In this document: positions 8,777-17,785 of the stretch, in pieces
Position numbering within the stretch: position 1 is the first letter of the stretch
Layout of the letters: each line of letters begins with the position of its first letter
Source of the DNA: Bacillota bacterium
Lineage (GTDB): Bacteria; Bacillota; Clostridia; Oscillospirales; Ruminococcaceae
Direction: 5' to 3'
Assembly (NCBI GenBank): GCA_023421245.1
Contig: JAEZTV010000005.1
Coordinates: 9,689-73,688 of the forward strand
Length of the DNA stretch: 64,000 nucleotides
The notes under the pieces: generated by a model
The model's input: the letters and a program-made list of their open reading frames with translations, nothing else
Told to the model about the DNA's origin: nothing
Databases searched by the model: none
Position numbers and translations under genes: made by a program

Positions 8777-9439
8777 TCACTGTAAAAACGCAGCCAGCTC
8801 ATCCGGTGTTTGTGCAAGCAGCACGGGGCGGTATACACCAAGCTCCTCGCGCGAGCCATAGCCCCACAATACGCCGATGGCGTCAAGCCCCGCCTGCTGC
8901 GCACCCTCCATGTCATGCATGCGGTCGCCAATCATTACACAGCCCTCGCGGGGCGCACCGCTGAGTGTCAGCGCACGCTCAATAACATCCCACTTGCTCG
9001 AACGCGCATCGTCCTCCGACGCGCCCGCAATCACGTCAAAGCAGCGTGCCAAACCGTGGTGAATCAGGGTATCGCGCGCAAGCTCCTCCATCTTAGAGGT
9101 GGCAACCAGCAGCTGCCGGCCGGCATCCGCCAACCGCTTTATCGCATCGGCCACACCCGCAAACGGTTTGCTGTTCGTCCAGCCCGTTGTCAGATACTTC
9201 TCTCGGTAGAATTTTACCGCGAGCACCACATCATCCTCGGTTTCTACAAAACGCCGGAAGCTGTGGGTCAGCGGCGGGCCGATAATTGAGTCGATGTAAA
9301 ACCCCTCGGGGTAATGTATGGGGCGGCCCGCATTTTCCATGCACGTAAGTGCATAGTAAAAGCGCTCTTCTATGCCGGGCTTTGAATGAATCAGTGTTCC
9401 GTCCAAATCAAACAGAAGGGTATGGTATCGCTTTTCCAT
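8777..9439 (-). CDS. HAD-superfamily hydrolase, phosphoglycolate phosphatase-like
   Basis: The HAD motifs are in order: LLFDLDGTLIHS (motif I with the nucleophilic Asp), LLVATSKMEE (motif II) and VMIGDRMHDMEGAQQAG (motif IV), with a four-helix cap domain between I and II. It resembles the Gph/PpaX group, which acts on small phosphorylated metabolites; the substrate cannot be read from sequence. The start at 9439 (MEKRYHTL) is preferred because GGAG lies 12 nt upstream; an in-frame ATG at 9457 has no ribosome site. It is 35 bp ahead of prmA on the same strand. Confidence 0.85.
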   Translation of the reverse strand: MEKRYHTLLFDLDGTLIHSKPGIEERFYYALTCMENAGRPIHYPEGFYIDSIIGPPLTHSFRRFVETEDDVVLAVKFYREKYLTTGWTNSKPFAGVADAIKRLADAGRQLLVATSKMEELARDTLIHHGLARCFDVIAGASEDDARSSKWDVIERALTLSGAPREGCVMIGDRMHDMEGAQQAGLDAIGVLWGYGSREELGVYRPVLLAQTPDELAAFLQ

Positions 9440-9507
9440 TGCAGTATTATTCTCCATTTCGTATTGTTGCGGCGTTTTGTATGATGTATTTTATCGCGGC
9501 AGGATGG

Positions 9508-10851
9508 TCAGTATCGCAGCTTGCGTATCTTTGTTCGCTTTCTGCGGTAATACCACTGCACTATCACACGCAGCAGCATAAACAACAACAGCAGACCGAC
9601 CAGCACCGATGCAATGATAACGGGCAGTGTCACACGCGCAGGGCGGATATTCTCCTCATCAACCCCCGCCATCACCTCGGTTGCGCTGAGCACCTTGGAC
9701 TGCTGGCTGTCATCCATAATCACCTCACAGGCAAGGGGCGCGGCATAAATATCTGTAGAAACAGCATCCTGCGCAATGCGAAAACATACTTCAGGGGTAA
9801 TCTGTTCGCCTGCGGCATAGCTGATCTTTGTGTTGTAGGATACATCAATATCCTGCTGCGTCACACCTTCGGGTACAAACAGCTGGTAGCTTACCGCCTG
9901 CTCGGGCAGCCGCGCTACCCCAACAACGCTTGTTCCGTCTATCACCGGTATATTCTTAATGCGTTCAATCTGGGCACTGACGGTTACCGTCTGCAGATTA
10001 TTAAAGCAGTAATCCAGCAGCTTTTTGGTGTCCTTGTACTTCTCCCACTTGGTTTTTGAATCCATCACCACGCAGACAAGCTCCTTGCCGTCGCGTTTTG
10101 CAACGGTAACAGCCGTATGGTTTGCCTGCGGCGTCCAGCCAAGCTTACCGCCCCAGGCACCCTTGTATTGGTAGTACGAGTATACAATCATATGGTGCTG
10201 TGTGCCGAAAAAACGCTGCTCGGGCTGGTTGTTGGTTGACTGCATGGTGTAATCCGCCGCACCAAATACCTCTCGAAAGCCTTCGACCGAAAGCGCATAC
10301 CGTGTTATCATCGCCATATCATAGGCCGTGGTATAATGGTTTTCATCCTCAAGGCCGTTTGCATTCGTAAAATTGGTGTTATGCGCTCCTGCCTGTCGTG
10401 CCGTTTTGTTCATCAGTGCACAGAACATCTCAACCGACCCGCCGATATGCTCCGCAATGCCGTTTGCGGCATCATTTGCAGACGCAAGCTGCGTTGCCAT
10501 TACGGCATCCTCAACCGAAATCTCCTCCCCTGCCGTCAACGCAATGTGTGAGCTTGAGCGCGCAACGCTGCTGACCGCATACTCGCTCATTACAAGCCTA
10601 TCCGTAAGGTCGGCGCGCTCAAGCGCGAGCGCACAGGTCATAATCTTTGTTATGCTTGCGGGGTACATCCGGCTGTTCATGTTCTTTTCAAGCAGCACCT
10701 GCCCTGTAGAAGCATCTATCACAACGTATGCCTGCGAGTAGGTATCAAAGTTCGTATCGTCCAGCACCGGCACCGAAGTGTCGGCAGATACCGCGCAGGG
10801 CATCACCAGCACAAATAAAACGGTTATTAAAAAAGAGAGTATTCTTTTCAC
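9508..10851 (-). CDS. D-alanyl-D-alanine carboxypeptidase (DacF/PBP5 type)
   Basis: The product has a signal peptide (ILSFLITVLFVLVMPCAVSA), an S11 peptidase domain with SITK (SxxK, nucleophile Ser) and SAND (SxN), and a C-terminal beta domain followed by a membrane helix (VIIASVLVGLLLLFMLL) and a basic tail, so it is probably anchored outside the membrane. It trims the terminal D-Ala from peptidoglycan stem peptides. The third motif, normally KTG, reads KLG (GGKLGWT), an unusual change. The GTG at 10851 is chosen as start because GGGAGG lies 7 nt ahead and the signal peptide then has normal length; an ATG at 10881 would add ten residues. Confidence 0.88.
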   Translation of the reverse strand: MKRILSFLITVLFVLVMPCAVSADTSVPVLDDTNFDTYSQAYVVIDASTGQVLLEKNMNSRMYPASITKIMTCALALERADLTDRLVMSEYAVSSVARSSSHIALTAGEEISVEDAVMATQLASANDAANGIAEHIGGSVEMFCALMNKTARQAGAHNTNFTNANGLEDENHYTTAYDMAMITRYALSVEGFREVFGAADYTMQSTNNQPEQRFFGTQHHMIVYSYYQYKGAWGGKLGWTPQANHTAVTVAKRDGKELVCVVMDSKTKWEKYKDTKKLLDYCFNNLQTVTVSAQIERIKNIPVIDGTSVVGVARLPEQAVSYQLFVPEGVTQQDIDVSYNTKISYAAGEQITPEVCFRIAQDAVSTDIYAAPLACEVIMDDSQQSKVLSATEVMAGVDEENIRPARVTLPVIIASVLVGLLLLFMLLRVIVQWYYRRKRTKIRKLRY

Positions 10852-11084
10852 ACGGCTTCCTCCCAAATTTTTTTGCTTCACTACAAGGGTGTCGTATCAG
10901 GCAATCGGGTGCTTGTCCGCTGTCAAAGTCGGGGGCGACAGCACGTTTGCACGGCGTCTGTTTCCCGAACAACCGGCCAACGGCACATACCCTGCACTGC
11001 TTATAGTATGATAGGATAATTCCCATTCTAACAATTGCCTCAACCGCTTCCGTATTATGGGGTATCCTTTATACTGCTTTTCTT

Positions 11085-11112
11085 ATTATAGCAACGATTC
11101 TCTGTAATGCAA
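11085..11112 (-). promoter_or_regulatory. Predicted sigma-A promoter for the D,D-carboxypeptidase gene
   Basis: TTGCAT (11107-11112), a 16-bp spacer and TATAAT (11085-11090) on the minus strand. The leader to the GTG start is about 225 nt with no recognised element. The rest of the 10852-11182 gap shows nothing else. Confidence 0.55.
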
Positions 11113-11182
11113 ACAAGCAATTTGTTAAATCGTTTGTTCATTAACATCTGCCAAAACTTAAATCAGCCGAATTAAAACGCAG

Positions 11183-11232
11183 AAAAACCCTCGCCGCGGC
11201 AAAACAGCTGCCTGTTTTGCCGCCAGCAAGGG
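11183..11232 (-). terminator. Strong terminator after the chemotaxis receptor gene
   Basis: A stem of about 20 bp around 11188-11232 (arms containing GCGGCAAAACAG and CTGTTTTGCCGC) is followed by TTTTT on the minus strand at 11183-11187. T residues also follow on the plus strand, so it could work in both directions. Confidence 0.9.
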
Positions 11233-11275
11233 CTTTTTGTTTAAAATAATCGCTTCCTTTATCCGATATCAGGCG

Positions 11276-13039
11276 TTAAAAATCGATGATATCGCCCGGC
11301 TGCACCGCCGGCACGTCCTCCTCGTAAAGGTGGCTGCCGTCGCTTTGCTCCGCGGGTGCGTCGATATCTGTCTCCATAACAGTAAACTGCTTTACCATCT
11401 CCTTGAGCATATAGGCCTGACTGGTAAGCTCCTCCGAGGCCGCAGCGCTCTCTTCCGCGGTTGCGGAGTTCGTCTGCACCACTGCCGAAACCTGTTCCAG
11501 TCCCTGTGTAATCTGCACCACAGCATTGGTTTGCTCGCCGGATGCTTTTGCGATCTCATCCACCAGCAGTCCGCTTTCGTGTGCCTTTTCGCGTATGTTT
11601 TCCAGCGCAGCCGCGGTTTCGGCCGCGATGCTGCTGCCGTTTTTCACTGCATGAATCGAGTTTTCAATCAGCTCTGTGGTATCCTTTGCGGCCTCGGCGC
11701 TCTTACCGGCAAGGTTTCTTACCTCGTCTGCCACCACCGCAAACCCCTTGCCCGCAGCACCCGCTCTGGCGGCCTCTACCGCGGCATTAAGCGCCAGAAT
11801 GTTGGTTTGAAACGCAATGTCGTCAATTGCCTTAATAATCTTGCCAATCTGGTCTGTCGTCGCGCTAATCTCACCCATCGCAGCCACCAGCTGTTGCATC
11901 TGGTGCGCACCGTGTTCAATCTCCTCGCCCGTTTGGATTGCCATTTGGTTCGATTGCTGCGCATGTTCGGCGGTTTTGCGAATCTGCTGCGCAATCTCCT
12001 CAACAGTAGCGGAAAGCTGCTCGATGGCGCTTGCCTGCTCGGTAGCTCCCTGACTCAGTGCCTGTGCACCGCCCGATACCTGGTCTGCACCGCTTGCCAC
12101 CTGCTCGGCGGCACGATCAATCTGCACCAGCGTGCGGCTGAGCGACCTCTCTATTCCCATCATCGATTCCTTAATCGGCGCAAAATCGCCGATGAAATCC
12201 TGGTCTACCGTACTAGTAAAGTTACCGCCTGCAAGCTCACCCAGCACATCAGAGATGTTTTGTATGTACGCGCGCAGGGTCTGGGCCATCGCCCGCATAC
12301 TCTGCGCAAGCAGCCCCAGCTCGTCGCGTGAGTGGTAGCCGATGGATACATCCAGGTTACCCTCCGCCATCTGCGCGGCGGCGGCTTCAATCTCGGCAAT
12401 CGGGCGTGTCAGGCCGCGTGCAATAGATCTCCAGAACATCATCAGCACCGCAAGTGATAAAAGCGCGATGCCGATGAGCGCAATTATTAACAAGGTCTGC
12501 ATCCTCACGCTTTGCTGATAATATTGCTCTGCGTCTGTCCTTGCAATTGCAGTAATCTCATCGAGCACTGCCCTTGCCTCTTCAATGGGGCCGGCATAGT
12601 TGTTATTAAACACAATAATGGCACTCGAGTTTTTCTGCGACAGCGATAGATTCCCTATCGTATCGATGGTGGCGGTCAACGCCTCGTACTGTTCTTTAAA
12701 CGATTCTATCAATTCCGTTTCGTCGCTCAGTTCCTCTAAAACAGCAAGCTTTTCTCCCATTCGGGCGAACGCTTCATCGCTGCTGGCAAGGTATCGCTTG
12801 GTTAAAGCCTCTCCGCTCGACGTGAACGAACGAATGAGGTGCTTTTCCGCTTCGTGAAAATCGCGCTGCATATCGATAGTGGTTTGCACTTCGGTGTATG
12901 CCGTACTATAAAAAATATTATAGTACTCCATAATAACGCTAATCCCCCATACCGAGCCGGCTATGGTTACACAAAAGAATACCAGTATCGTTCCGAATGC
13001 AATGAGAAGCTTAGTTGCAATCTTGAAATTTTTAAGCAT
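11276..13039 (-). CDS. Methyl-accepting chemotaxis protein
   Basis: The 587-residue receptor has an N-terminal membrane helix (LLIAFGTILVFFCVTIAG), a four-helix-bundle sensor of about 150 residues (4HB_MCP type), a second helix (LLIIALIGIALLSLAVLMMFW), a HAMP domain (RPIAEIEAAAAQMAEGNL) and a signalling domain with the conserved hairpin tip (NILALNAAVEAARAGAAGKG, FAVVADEVRNLA). The ligand is unknown. It signals through CheA/CheW, which are not in the window. The C-terminus is acidic and lacks a CheR-docking pentapeptide. Its own promoter and terminator make it monocistronic. Confidence 0.97.
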   Translation of the reverse strand: MLKNFKIATKLLIAFGTILVFFCVTIAGSVWGISVIMEYYNIFYSTAYTEVQTTIDMQRDFHEAEKHLIRSFTSSGEALTKRYLASSDEAFARMGEKLAVLEELSDETELIESFKEQYEALTATIDTIGNLSLSQKNSSAIIVFNNNYAGPIEEARAVLDEITAIARTDAEQYYQQSVRMQTLLIIALIGIALLSLAVLMMFWRSIARGLTRPIAEIEAAAAQMAEGNLDVSIGYHSRDELGLLAQSMRAMAQTLRAYIQNISDVLGELAGGNFTSTVDQDFIGDFAPIKESMMGIERSLSRTLVQIDRAAEQVASGADQVSGGAQALSQGATEQASAIEQLSATVEEIAQQIRKTAEHAQQSNQMAIQTGEEIEHGAHQMQQLVAAMGEISATTDQIGKIIKAIDDIAFQTNILALNAAVEAARAGAAGKGFAVVADEVRNLAGKSAEAAKDTTELIENSIHAVKNGSSIAAETAAALENIREKAHESGLLVDEIAKASGEQTNAVVQITQGLEQVSAVVQTNSATAEESAAASEELTSQAYMLKEMVKQFTVMETDIDAPAEQSDGSHLYEEDVPAVQPGDIIDF

Positions 13040-13188
13040 TGATGTTGAGTCCTTTCAAAGTGTTTGTAGTAATCAAGAAGCCCGTTTGCCCCTGAGTGGT
13101 ACAGTGTTGGTACAAGTGTTAGTACATTGGTTTGCGGGTTGGGAAATTCCAAGTCACCCGATCAAATTTCTTGGTTAAATTATTTATT

Positions 13189-13217
13189 ATTATAGCAGTA
13201 TAATTACCACTTCACAA
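13189..13217 (-). promoter_or_regulatory. Sigma-A promoter for the chemotaxis receptor gene
   Basis: TTGTGA (13212-13217), 17-bp spacer, TATAAT (13189-13194), minus strand, about 150 nt ahead of the ATG. The remainder of 13040-13340 holds no gene. Confidence 0.65.
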
Positions 13218-13345
13218 CCTCATAATTTGTAAATCCGTCCATCAATCAGCCGTGATTTTCATCGATTTTATGCGATTTGTACCGCCGCTTTGCCGCAATA
13301 CCCCACTCATTACACCTCCTAAAAACCTGCCTGCAGGGTATGCAA

Positions 13346-13381
13346 AGGCCCTTCCGCATCGCAGTACGCGCGAAAGGGCCT
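13346..13381 (-). terminator. Hairpin terminator at the end of the phage-like cluster
   Basis: Inverted repeat AGGCCCTT / AAGGGCCT lies 13 bp past the last phage gene. On the minus strand it is followed by only a short T run (TTTGC), so termination may be partial. Confidence 0.6.
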
Positions 13382-13393
13382 GCCCGATACCGC

Positions 13394-13858
13394 TTAACGA
13401 AACGCGGCATAAAAATAGGTGTATCCTTGTGCGTTGAGCCGCGGTACTTCGTTATCCGGCGGCACGGCGGAAGGGTTGTATACCATAAACCCCTCGTCCG
13501 TAAGCCTTAAACCCTTGCTCGACCCATATACGGTGGCAATCGCGCCGCGCAGCTCAAGCTCTCCGCCGCCAAAGGCAAACGGTGCCGCAGAGTCGGCCGA
13601 CACAATCAACAAACTCGGCTTAAAGCCAAGGTCAACAATGCGTCCGTTTTGGTTGTCCCCCGTATAGCTACCGGCGGTAAACGGTTTGTTCCACTGCAAC
13701 CGCTCCTGCTCGGTAATATGCGCGCCGGTATCCGCCACATGGGCAGCAACGGCGGCATCAATCCGCTCGTTATCCTCATTAAAATCGGTTCGTTTCGGCT
13801 TGTCCTCTCCAAGCCAGCGGTTTAACTTTAAATGCTCGGTTTTATACGTGCTTGGCAA
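13394..13858 (-). CDS. Putative tail fibre / distal tail protein
   Basis: The product of about 154 residues starts PSTYKTEHLKLNRWLGEDKPKRTDFNEDN, a stretch often seen at the start of short Firmicute tail fibre proteins, and ends in a beta-rich domain. It is the last gene of the cluster. The TTG at 13858 has GGGGGAG 6-8 nt upstream and is preferred; the ATG at 13864 is almost inside that site. It is unusually short for a receptor-binding fibre, so host-range function is uncertain. Confidence 0.6.
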   Translation of the reverse strand: MPSTYKTEHLKLNRWLGEDKPKRTDFNEDNERIDAAVAAHVADTGAHITEQERLQWNKPFTAGSYTGDNQNGRIVDLGFKPSLLIVSADSAAPFAFGGGELELRGAIATVYGSSKGLRLTDEGFMVYNPSAVPPDNEVPRLNAQGYTYFYAAFR

Positions 13859-13872
13859 GTGCATCTCCCCCT

Positions 13873-14445
13873 TTATGGTTTTGTCAGCTCAAACGCATCC
13901 CACGTCATGTCGAAAGCATCCCGCATATCAAAGCTGTGGTCGAGCAAATCGAGCGCCTCCCATGTAACAACGCCGATATCCAGCACCACGCCGATATGCG
14001 CGGGCAGAATGTTCTGTACACGGGCAAGCACCTCTTCATAGGTACGCAGCATACCGGTGTATCCGTTTACCGTTACGGTAACGGTGCCGGATGCACAGTC
14101 CTCCTCAAGGGTGCAGTCAAGCCCCAGCGAGCTTAGCCCGCGCAGCATACCTTCGCGGTTAAAATCACTTGGCATACGGCTGAGCGTATACAGCACAACC
14201 TGCCGCCTATCCTCAAGGCTTGCACTCTCAAACGCCGCCGAGCGGATGATGCGTTCCCACTCCGTCAGCCCAAACTCCCGCGCGGTGCAAAGAAAACCCT
14301 CGCGCGCAAGCAGCGCAAGCTCGTCTTCAATAATACGCAGCCCTTCGTAATAGCCGCACAGCTCCGCATAAACCAGGCTGTCCTCACGCAAAGAGTATAC
14401 CCCCACCGGGCGCAGCAAGCGCACCATGCTTTCAAGGCAGTTCAT
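13873..14445 (-). CDS. Phage tail protein, XkdU / DUF2313 (YmfQ)-like
   Basis: The 190-residue protein (start MNCLESMVRLLRPVGVY at 14445, behind a GGGGGG site) resembles XkdU/DUF2313 proteins, which cap the baseplate wedge and follow the baseplate J gene in myophages and PBSX. Conserved-looking parts are the helical first half and a C-terminal WEALDLLDHSFDMRDAFDMTW segment. Position between the J and fibre genes supports the call. Confidence 0.7.
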   Translation of the reverse strand: MNCLESMVRLLRPVGVYSLREDSLVYAELCGYYEGLRIIEDELALLAREGFLCTAREFGLTEWERIIRSAAFESASLEDRRQVVLYTLSRMPSDFNREGMLRGLSSLGLDCTLEEDCASGTVTVTVNGYTGMLRTYEEVLARVQNILPAHIGVVLDIGVVTWEALDLLDHSFDMRDAFDMTWDAFELTKP

Positions 14446-14483
14446 TGCTATCCCCCCCATCGCCATCTGTTGTGTCCACCCTG

Positions 14484-15542
14484 CTACGCCATACGCGTTA
14501 CGGTAACCTCACCCAGCACAATCAACTGGTCGGCGGCGGCCGAAACATCCCCTGCGGGTGCCAGCAGCGTATGGTTGTATACACCCTCCACCCCGCACAG
14601 CTCAGCCGAGAGATGAGACACATGCATTGGCTGTCCAATCCGCTGGGCGGCAAAATAGTCGGTAATCCGCTGCAATACCGCATCCCTTACCTGCCAAAAG
14701 CCGTATCCATCCCGCGCCTGCAGCGCAACCGTGACCGCCGCGGTACTGCAAGACGGCGAACGCACCGCAACATCCACACAGATCTCCTTCTGTTTTGCAA
14801 GCTCCTGCTCGATGACCGCGAGTGCGTCCTCTGTAAGCAGCTCTCCGCGCCCTGCCGCCACTACATCCACGGTGCCGATTCCCCGTGCGCGCGGGATAAC
14901 ACTTGCAGAATACACCGCATCGTGCTGCATTGCCTGCTCGTAGTAAAAGGCGGTGTTCGTACCGTTTGCAATGGTGCTGTAGCTTTCGAGCAGCCGCTCG
15001 CGCAGCAAGGTATCCTCCTCCGCGTTCTGGCCACCCGTAAACGGCGTTGGATTGGTTACCCCATACACGCCCTGCGGCGCTGTACCAAACACCGTTACAT
15101 ACCCTGCCGCAATGTTTGTCTCTGCCCCCGTTTGCACCGATTGCGCCAAGGTCTCAACAGAAAGCGCGCCCGCAGGGAGCACACAGTCGGCAATCGTTTC
15201 CACCTGCACCGCTCCGCCCTCGGTTTGGCATAATGTTTTCGCAGGGATAAGAATATCATGCGCCGCATGTGTTTGACGGTAAAACCGCAGCATACCGCTC
15301 GACGGCAACGCCGCCTTGCGGCGAATGCCGCGCGTTGCGGCGTGCATCTCCAGTTGCTCCGTCTGTGCCGTGGTGGGGAACAAGCCCTGCCGCAGCGTTT
15401 CAAGCTCGCACCGCAGCGAAAAAACCTGTGCCGCCAGCACCTTCATGCGTATGCCGATATCCGACGCCGCGTCGGGCGAAAAGCCGGCAAGCTGTTCAAA
15501 CTGCCCTGTCATCGCGCGTAATATCTCGTTATAATCCGCCAA
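14484..15542 (-). CDS. Baseplate J-like protein (XkdT type)
   Basis: The 352-residue product has the Baseplate_J layout: IGIRMKVLAAQVFSLRCELE near the N-terminus, then AATRGIRRKAALPSSGMLRF, TGGQNAEEDTLLRERLLES and a C-terminal half with VTVALQARDGYGF. It forms the wedge of contractile-tail baseplates. The start is a TTG with AAGGAG 9 nt upstream. Its length equals that of XkdT (about 348). Confidence 0.9.
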   Translation of the reverse strand: MADYNEILRAMTGQFEQLAGFSPDAASDIGIRMKVLAAQVFSLRCELETLRQGLFPTTAQTEQLEMHAATRGIRRKAALPSSGMLRFYRQTHAAHDILIPAKTLCQTEGGAVQVETIADCVLPAGALSVETLAQSVQTGAETNIAAGYVTVFGTAPQGVYGVTNPTPFTGGQNAEEDTLLRERLLESYSTIANGTNTAFYYEQAMQHDAVYSASVIPRARGIGTVDVVAAGRGELLTEDALAVIEQELAKQKEICVDVAVRSPSCSTAAVTVALQARDGYGFWQVRDAVLQRITDYFAAQRIGQPMHVSHLSAELCGVEGVYNHTLLAPAGDVSAAADQLIVLGEVTVTRMA

Positions 15543-15572
15543 TCAGCCTCACTCCTTACTGCTTGTGCATTG

Positions 15573-15911
15573 CTATACCGTCACGCTAAGCGCGGGCTGT
15601 GCCCCCTGTCCGGCAAGCCGGATGTCAATGCGCACGGCATTTTGCGGCTGCTCCGTGCAGGTAATTTCCTGCAGCTGCAGCCCTCCTACCGCAAGCACCG
15701 CCTCCGACACCTGCCGCTGTGCATCTGCGGCAAACGCCGCCCCCTTAATGCGGTGCAGCGCGCTGCCGAGCGCAGGGTCTGGGGCGAACCCCCCTTTTTT
15801 TGTGGTCAGTCTTATCAGTACCCGCTGCGCAAGCTCCTGCGCACCGCTTACCGTAACCGGATAACCGCGTTCATCCTTTGCATAGTCTCCGTTTTGCAGC
15901 AAAGTATCCAT
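15573..15911 (-). CDS. Baseplate wedge protein, gp25 / XkdS-like
   Basis: The 112-residue product contains GYPVTVSGAQELAQRVLIRLTTKKGGFAPDPALGSALHRIKG in register with the gp25/W family (motif split here for description: SGAQELAQRVLIRL and FAPDPALGSALH). These are small wedge components that trigger sheath contraction. The gene sits between the spike and baseplate J genes, its usual place. Confidence 0.85.
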   Translation of the reverse strand: MDTLLQNGDYAKDERGYPVTVSGAQELAQRVLIRLTTKKGGFAPDPALGSALHRIKGAAFAADAQRQVSEAVLAVGGLQLQEITCTEQPQNAVRIDIRLAGQGAQPALSVTV

Positions 15912-15912
15912 C

Positions 15913-16278
15913 CTAACCCTCCCCGTCCAGAGTTATCCTGCCGTCGGCAGTAACAGTCAGCCCGTTGATGACTACCTCGCCGCTGTTCTTCAGGTGTATG
16001 CGTGCTCCGCCTGCACTTGTCAGCGTAAGCTCTCCGGCACGCAAGCCCTCGGTCTTCGCGAGTGCGCCCACGCAAACGTAGTAATCCTCAAACGGCACCA
16101 GCAGCAGTCGCTCCCCTTCCGCAGGCAAAAAACTTATCCCGCAGGGCGCGAACAACGGCATCCCCTCTGTTACATCCTGTCCCTGCGCAATCATTCCTCC
16201 GCCCTGCATCTCGCTTGCTTCGGCAATCTGCGGCTGGCGCTTTTCGCCGCCTGCCCATAAGGGCTGTAAAAGCTCCAT
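15913..16278 (-). CDS. Baseplate assembly / spike protein, gpV-like
   Basis: The product of about 121 residues shows an OB-like first half (TEGMPLFAPCGISFLPAEGE) followed by GGARIHLKNSGEVVINGLTV, the short beta-helix pattern of Mu gp45 and P2 V spikes. Start MELLQPLW at 16278 follows a GGGGGA site; ATG 16284 is too close to it. In PBSX the equivalent place is held by XkdR. The spike is short, fitting a puncturing tip without an extra enzymatic domain. Confidence 0.6.
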   Translation of the reverse strand: MELLQPLWAGGEKRQPQIAEASEMQGGGMIAQGQDVTEGMPLFAPCGISFLPAEGERLLLVPFEDYYVCVGALAKTEGLRAGELTLTSAGGARIHLKNSGEVVINGLTVTADGRITLDGEG

Positions 16279-16293
16279 AACCATTCCCCCGTT

Positions 16294-17232
16294 TTACCGA
16301 TATTTTTCGTCGTACAGCACCGCTGCCGTAAACAGCCCGTCGCCGCTTAACCGGCAGCAGAGCTCCCCCACATACAACGTATCATTTTTATACGGCGGGT
16401 CGCACAACACCGCGCGGTCGCCCGGTTCACATTCCACCATACCGGGCAGGCAAACCTCTATCTGCCGTTTCGCATGCATCGACGCACGAATAATCTCCTG
16501 CGCACTGCGTTTGGGCAGGTTTGCCCACTCCGCCGACGGAACCAGCAGACGCACACGCTTTACATCCGCTGCGTCCGCGTTGTGTACGGTGGTACCGTAA
16601 TAGCCGCTTCGGGTTTGCACCTTTACCGATGAGATTACCCCGCAGCGGTTTATTTCGCTCGTAAGCCTTGTATAAACCTGTGCGCCGCCGTCCGTGCGGT
16701 TGCCTATCGTCAGTGTGCGCTGCGGTGTAACGGGGCTTGTGTCGATATACCCGTCCGTCGTCACACGCGGCGCACGCCCGAGTGTCTGGCGGCAAAACAG
16801 CTCAATTGCCCGCCACACGCTAAAGCCCTTGTATACACCGTAGCGCGACAGGTACGGGTCCTCCCCCCGCACACCGCGCATGCCATACGCCGCCGCATGG
16901 CTGCGTACGATGGTGCTCAACCGTGTGTAGTAGTGCGTGCGCGGCGTTGCTTCGTTGTCAAGCAGTACGGCCTGCGCGCTGCGGCACTCAAGGCTCAATA
17001 TGCTGCCCGCGGCGCTTACGCAATGCTGCTGGCGGTCGACGATGCCGGTAAACAACTCCCTGTCGTCATAACACAAAATCACCTGTACAAGCTCACCGGG
17101 CGGCACCTCACACAAGGCCGACACCACCAGCTCGTCACAGGGCAGCGCTAAGGTTTTGCTCAGTGTAAGAGAAAGCAGCTCGGTAAACGCAAGGCTTGTA
17201 CCATCCGTAAGGGTTGCGTGCAGTGTAAGCAT
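16294..17232 (-). CDS. Baseplate hub protein, XkdQ / gpD-like
   Basis: The 312-residue protein has the look of late-control D/XkdQ hubs: LFTGIVDRQQHCVSAAGSIL, LLDNEATPRTHYY, VYKGFSVWRAIELFCRQ, and a C-terminal VECEPGDRAVLCDPPYKNDT. Hubs of this type thread the tube base and hold the spike. It ends 3-4 bp from the LysM gene start region and 10 bp before the spike gene. ATG 17232 has GGAGGATAAAGG ahead. Confidence 0.75.
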   Translation of the reverse strand: MLTLHATLTDGTSLAFTELLSLTLSKTLALPCDELVVSALCEVPPGELVQVILCYDDRELFTGIVDRQQHCVSAAGSILSLECRSAQAVLLDNEATPRTHYYTRLSTIVRSHAAAYGMRGVRGEDPYLSRYGVYKGFSVWRAIELFCRQTLGRAPRVTTDGYIDTSPVTPQRTLTIGNRTDGGAQVYTRLTSEINRCGVISSVKVQTRSGYYGTTVHNADAADVKRVRLLVPSAEWANLPKRSAQEIIRASMHAKRQIEVCLPGMVECEPGDRAVLCDPPYKNDTLYVGELCCRLSGDGLFTAAVLYDEKYR

Positions 17233-17235
17233 CCT

Positions 17236-17766
17236 TTATCCTCCCCCCTGTATCACAATCACCGTGCCCGCCGCAAGACGGTTTGGGGATGTGATATGAG
17301 GGTTTTCCATCATCAGCACCGATACCGTTGTGTTATACCGCGCGGCGATGTCAAACAGTGTCTCCCCTTCGCTTACCGTATGGACTATGGCGGATGCGGG
17401 TGTCTGCCCCTGCGTGCTTTGCTCCTCTATAAACATAAAAGAATAACCAAGCCCCTCGCGCCCCGGCTGTGCGAATACGCAAAGCTCCTCAAAATGTGCG
17501 GAAAATGGTTCCCGATCCGGCAAATACAAAAGCCCCGCCGTGCCCTGCCGGTAGAGTGCCGTAAGCCGCTCTGCCTGCACATATGCATCCACGCCAAACA
17601 GCTCTCCCTCTCCGCTTACCTGCCTTACCTGCCCGCCCATATCCTGCACCCGCTCCCCCATAAACGGCAGGTGATGGCGCGCAAGCCGCCGCTGCTGCTT
17701 CACCACGAGCCGCGCCGGGTTGTATGGCAGAGTCAGGTCTTTATATCGCAGTCGTTCGATGGTCAC
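17236..17766 (-). CDS. LysM-containing baseplate protein, XkdP-like
   Basis: The 176-residue product joins an N-terminal tail-protein domain to a C-terminal LysM motif (HTVSEGETLFDIAARYNTTV to LAAGTVIVIQ). This matches XkdP/gp53 proteins that link the tube or tape measure to the baseplate. The start is GTG with GGGGGAGG ahead. In PBSX the long tape measure xkdO lies immediately upstream; here only a 117-residue gene is present. Confidence 0.85.
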   Translation of the reverse strand: MTIERLRYKDLTLPYNPARLVVKQQRRLARHHLPFMGERVQDMGGQVRQVSGEGELFGVDAYVQAERLTALYRQGTAGLLYLPDREPFSAHFEELCVFAQPGREGLGYSFMFIEEQSTQGQTPASAIVHTVSEGETLFDIAARYNTTVSVLMMENPHITSPNRLAAGTVIVIQGGG

Positions 17767-17785
17767 TGCCCTCCCCCTTTATATA

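Noticed and set aside
11237..12331. Plus-strand frame of 364 codons opposite the chemotaxis receptor
   Set aside because: Antisense of the coiled-coil signalling domain, whose regular codon pattern often leaves long open frames.
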